Assembly: GCA_002343425.1 (NCBI GenBank)
Contig: DDSO01000118.1
Coordinates: 3,780 to 18,966 of the forward strand
Length of the DNA stretch: 15,187 nucleotides
Direction: 5' to 3'
Source of the DNA: Brevundimonas sp. UBA2388
Lineage (GTDB): Bacteria; Pseudomonadota; Alphaproteobacteria; Caulobacterales; Caulobacteraceae
The notes under the pieces are model-generated. The model saw only the letters and a program-made list of their open reading frames with translations. It did not search any database and was not told where the DNA came from. Below, piece after piece: positions 12,745 through 15,187 of the stretch (its first letter is position 1; every line of letters begins with the position of its first letter). The position numbers and the translations under genes are program-made.

Positions 12745-14976
12745 ATGCCCTTCCCCGCCAGTCATCCCGCGCTCGATCGCGCCCTTTCCGAACGCGGCTA
12801 TGCCGAGCCCACGCCGGTGCAATCCGCCGTGCTGGAGGCCGAACAGGGCCGCGACCTGCTGGTTTCCGCCCAGACCGGTTCCGGCAAGACCGTCGCCTTC
12901 GGTCTGGCCCTCGCCCCCACCCTGCTGGGCGAGGCGGAGAAATTCGCCGAGTTCGGCGCGCCGGTGGCCCTGGTCATCGCGCCCACCCGCGAGCTGGCCC
13001 TTCAGGTCTCCAACGAACTGCAGTGGCTCTACGCCCAGACCGGCGCGCGCATCGTCTCCTGCGTCGGCGGCATGGACCCCAAGGTCGAGCGCCGCGCGCT
13101 GGAACGCGGCTGCCACATCGTCGTCGGCACGCCCGGCCGTCTGCGTGACCACCTCGAGCGCGGCTCGCTGGACCTGACGACCCTGCAGGCCGTCGTGCTC
13201 GATGAAGCCGACGAAATGCTGGACATGGGCTTCCACGAGGACCTGACCTTCATCCTCGAGACCGCCCCGGCCGAGCGCCGCACCCTGATGTTCTCGGCCA
13301 CCCTGGCGCGCGACATCGTGCAGCTGGCCAAGACCTACCAGAAGGACGCCCTTCGCATCGATACCGTGGCGGGCAACGCCTCTCACGCCGACATCGAATA
13401 CAAGGCCATCCGCGTCGCCCCGAACGAGGTCGAACTGGCCGTCGTCAATGTGCTTCGCTATTTCGAGGCCCCCGGGGCGCTGGTGTTCGCCAACACGCGT
13501 GAGCGGGTGAAACACCTGACCTCGTCCCTGCGCGAACGCGGCTTCTCGGTCGTCGGCCTGTCCGGCGAACTGACCCAGAGCCAGCGGTCCGAGGCCCTGC
13601 AGGCTCTGCGCGACGGCCATGCCCGCGTCTGCGTCGCCACCGACGTCGCCGCCCGCGGCCTCGACCTGCCGGATCTCGGTCTGGTCATCCACGCCGAGAT
13701 TCCGGTGAACAAGGCCGGTCTGCTGCACCGTTCGGGCCGCACGGGCCGAGCCGGCAAGAAGGGCGTCTCCGTCCTGCTGGTCAGCTACACGCGCCGCCGC
13801 AAGGTCGAGCTGATGCTGCAGTCGGCCTCAATCAAGGCCGAATGGTCGGGCCCGCCCTCGGCTGAGATGATCCTGGCCAACGACCACATCCGCATGCTGG
13901 CCGATCCCGTGTTGATCGCGCCGGTCGAGGACGAAGCGGTCCTCGCGCTCGGCAAGCAGTTGCTCGAGAAGAGCACGCCCGAACAGGTCGCTGCCGCCCT
14001 GATCCGCCTGTACCAGCAGAAGCTGCCCGCGCCGGAAGATGTCTATGACGACGACCGGATGAAGCGTCAGCAGGAGACCGGCAAGAACGACAAGGGCCAG
14101 GCCGACGTCCCGTACACCGACTTCGCCCGCGGCGGCGACATGACCTGGTACCGGATCAACATCGGCCGCGACAAGAACGCCGATCCGAAATGGCTCATGC
14201 CGACCATCTGCCGTCTGGGCCATGTGACCAAGCGCGACATCGGCTCGATCAAGATCTTCGAGCGCGAGACCAAGTTCGAGATCACCCAGGAAATGCAGGC
14301 CAAATTCGAGGCCGCCATCGCCCTGGGCCTTGAGGACGGCGTCAAGATCGATCCGGCCGTCAAGCCGGGCCCCTCCGAAAAGCCCGTCAGCCGCTGGGAC
14401 AAGAAACCCGCGAGCGGCGACCGTCCCGACAAAAAGCCATGGAAGGCCCGCGAGGAAGGCGGCGACAAGCCGGCCTGGAAGCCGCGCGAGGATCGTCCCG
14501 AAGGCGCGAAAAAGCCCTGGGTCAAGCGTGAGGACACCGCTCCGGCGGAGAAGAAGCCGTGGGTGAAGCGGGACGATGCGGGCCCGACCACCGAGAAGAA
14601 ACCTTGGGTGAAGCGTGAGGACGGCCCCGACAGGCCGGCGTGGAAGGCCCGCGAGGACCGTCCGCAGGGCGACAAGAAGCCTTGGGTGAAACGCGACGAC
14701 GCCCCTGCCCCGGCCGCCGAAGGCAAGAAACTTTGGGTCAAACGCACGCCCAACGATCCGACGCCCGAAGGCAAGAAGCCCTGGGTCAAGAAGCCTCCGG
14801 TCGAGGGCAAGACGCCCTGGGCCCCGCGCTCCGACGCCGAGGCGGCTCCGGCCGCCGCAGGCGACAAGCCGTGGAAGGGCAAGCCCAAGGGCGGCGATCG
14901 TCCGTGGGCAGCCAAGGATGCTCGCGGCAAGCCCGCAGCGCCCCGCGCGCCGTACAAGGCCAAGGGGCCTCGCTAG
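12745..14976 (+). CDS. DEAD-box RNA helicase with DbpA-type RNA-binding domain and basic repeat tail
   Basis: A 743-residue ATP-dependent RNA helicase. Core motifs in order: Q motif GYAEPTPVQ (18-26), motif I AQTGSGKT (42-49), PTRELA (80-85), TPGR (129-132), DEAD (153-156), SAT (184-186), ATDVAARGLD (298-307) and HRSGRTGR (328-335). Residues about 457-525 (YTDFARGGDMTWYRINIG to FEITQEMQAKF) form a DbpA-type RNA-binding domain, as in CsdA/DbpA relatives that act on ribosomal RNA or cold-stabilised RNA. From about 545 to the end the tail is disordered, basic and repetitive. The start is ATG 12745; a GTG at 12727 would add six residues but is not needed for the Q motif. No Shine-Dalgarno is clear. 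The gene stands alone between a divergent membrane protein gene and a downstream ABC transporter gene. Likely roles are ribosome assembly or cold adaptation, by family. Confidence 0.92.
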   Translation: MPFPASHPALDRALSERGYAEPTPVQSAVLEAEQGRDLLVSAQTGSGKTVAFGLALAPTLLGEAEKFAEFGAPVALVIAPTRELALQVSNELQWLYAQTGARIVSCVGGMDPKVERRALERGCHIVVGTPGRLRDHLERGSLDLTTLQAVVLDEADEMLDMGFHEDLTFILETAPAERRTLMFSATLARDIVQLAKTYQKDALRIDTVAGNASHADIEYKAIRVAPNEVELAVVNVLRYFEAPGALVFANTRERVKHLTSSLRERGFSVVGLSGELTQSQRSEALQALRDGHARVCVATDVAARGLDLPDLGLVIHAEIPVNKAGLLHRSGRTGRAGKKGVSVLLVSYTRRRKVELMLQSASIKAEWSGPPSAEMILANDHIRMLADPVLIAPVEDEAVLALGKQLLEKSTPEQVAAALIRLYQQKLPAPEDVYDDDRMKRQQETGKNDKGQADVPYTDFARGGDMTWYRINIGRDKNADPKWLMPTICRLGHVTKRDIGSIKIFERETKFEITQEMQAKFEAAIALGLEDGVKIDPAVKPGPSEKPVSRWDKKPASGDRPDKKPWKAREEGGDKPAWKPREDRPEGAKKPWVKREDTAPAEKKPWVKRDDAGPTTEKKPWVKREDGPDRPAWKAREDRPQGDKKPWVKRDDAPAPAAEGKKLWVKRTPNDPTPEGKKPWVKKPPVEGKTPWAPRSDAEAAPAAAGDKPWKGKPKGGDRPWAAKDARGKPAAPRAPYKAKGPR
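14431..14916 (+). repeat. Twelve-unit Lys/Pro/Trp repeat in the helicase tail
   Basis: Twelve imperfect units centred on a [K/R]-P-(A)-W core, most often KKPWVKRED or KKPWVKRDD, are spaced about 10-20 residues apart. Variants include PAWKPR, LWVKRT, PWAPR and PWKGK. DNA identity between units is partial, with different codons, so they are not a recent tandem copy. Tryptophan is strikingly regular for a disordered basic tail. Confidence 0.85.
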
Positions 14977-15012
14977 CCCCTTCCCTGCTCTCACATCGCG
15001 AGGATTGATCGC

Positions 15013-15034
15013 GCACTGTAACCGTTTACGGTGC
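15013..15034. promoter_or_regulatory. LacI/GalR-family-like operator before the ABC transporter gene
   Basis: A 22-base interrupted palindrome centred on CG at 15023-15024. Outer arms GCAC (15013-15016) and GTGC (15031-15034) pair perfectly, and the core GTAACC/GTTTAC (15018-15029) matches in five of six positions. The central CG with flanking TAA and TTA is the usual form of LacI-family operators. It ends 31 bases before the ATG. Confidence 0.5.
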
Positions 15035-15065
15035 CCTCAGTTCAGGTAGTTGCGGGCAGGCAATC

Positions 15066-15187
<122 letters not shown>

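Noticed and set aside
14431..14916. DNA tandem repeat or CRISPR-like array in the helicase tail
   Set aside because: Units differ in length and codons, and are in frame; it is a protein repeat, not a CRISPR or satellite array.

Overview
The window is GC-rich (roughly two-thirds G+C by eye) and densely coding. It looks like an alphaproteobacterial chromosome, most likely from Caulobacterales and Brevundimonas-like. The main reasons are an RNase E tail ending in the GWWRR PNPase-binding motif known from Caulobacter crescentus, a plant-type (class II) DAHP synthase, short intergenic gaps with weak or non-AUG starts, and Caulobacter-style protein sequences. No mobile element, CRISPR array, integrase or clear horizontally acquired island was seen. 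No gene-free stretch exceeds about 300 bases.

Layout. 1-789 (+): the disordered C-terminal end of RNase E (5' part outside the window). 850-3051 (+): a probable envelope quality-control pair, a secreted M48 metalloprotease with TPR-like repeats followed by a membrane-anchored DsbA/Com1-type thiol oxidoreductase. 7481 down to 3070 (-): glutathione reductase, then an aromatic amino acid block of class II DAHP synthase, a prephenate dehydratase that lacks its ACT regulatory domain, a 30-codon leader-like ORF rich in Phe/Tyr codons and followed by two strong hairpins, and a chorismate mutase with an unassigned C-terminal domain. 7700-8650 (+): an exported protein of unknown function. 10689 down to 8657 (-): glmU and rpiA, overlapping by ATGA. 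10756-11587 (+): a Gph-type phosphatase and tRNA-Val(CAC), whose likely promoter begins right after the phosphatase stop. 12548 down to 11656 (-): a small four-helix membrane protein and a TadE/TadG-like single-pass protein. 12745-14976 (+): a DEAD-box RNA helicase with a DbpA-type RNA-binding domain and a repetitive Lys/Pro/Trp tail. 15066-end (+): the start of a sugar-type ABC transporter ATPase behind a 22-bp LacI/GalR-like palindrome.

How the genes work together. The minus-strand block covers the entry to the shikimate pathway (DAHP synthase) and the two steps from chorismate toward phenylpyruvate (chorismate mutase, prephenate dehydratase). The most interesting signal is the region between the last two genes. 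The dehydratase has no ACT domain, so it lacks the usual allosteric Phe sensor. The mutase is preceded by a small ORF whose last nine codons include five for Phe or Tyr and whose stop codon sits inside the first arm of a strong hairpin. That is the architecture expected of amino-acid-sensing leader control. There is no T-run after the second hairpin, so the mechanism (transcriptional, translational or Rho-linked) is open. The rest of the window is mostly housekeeping: RNA decay and remodelling, peptidoglycan/LPS precursor synthesis, the pentose phosphate pathway and thiol redox control.
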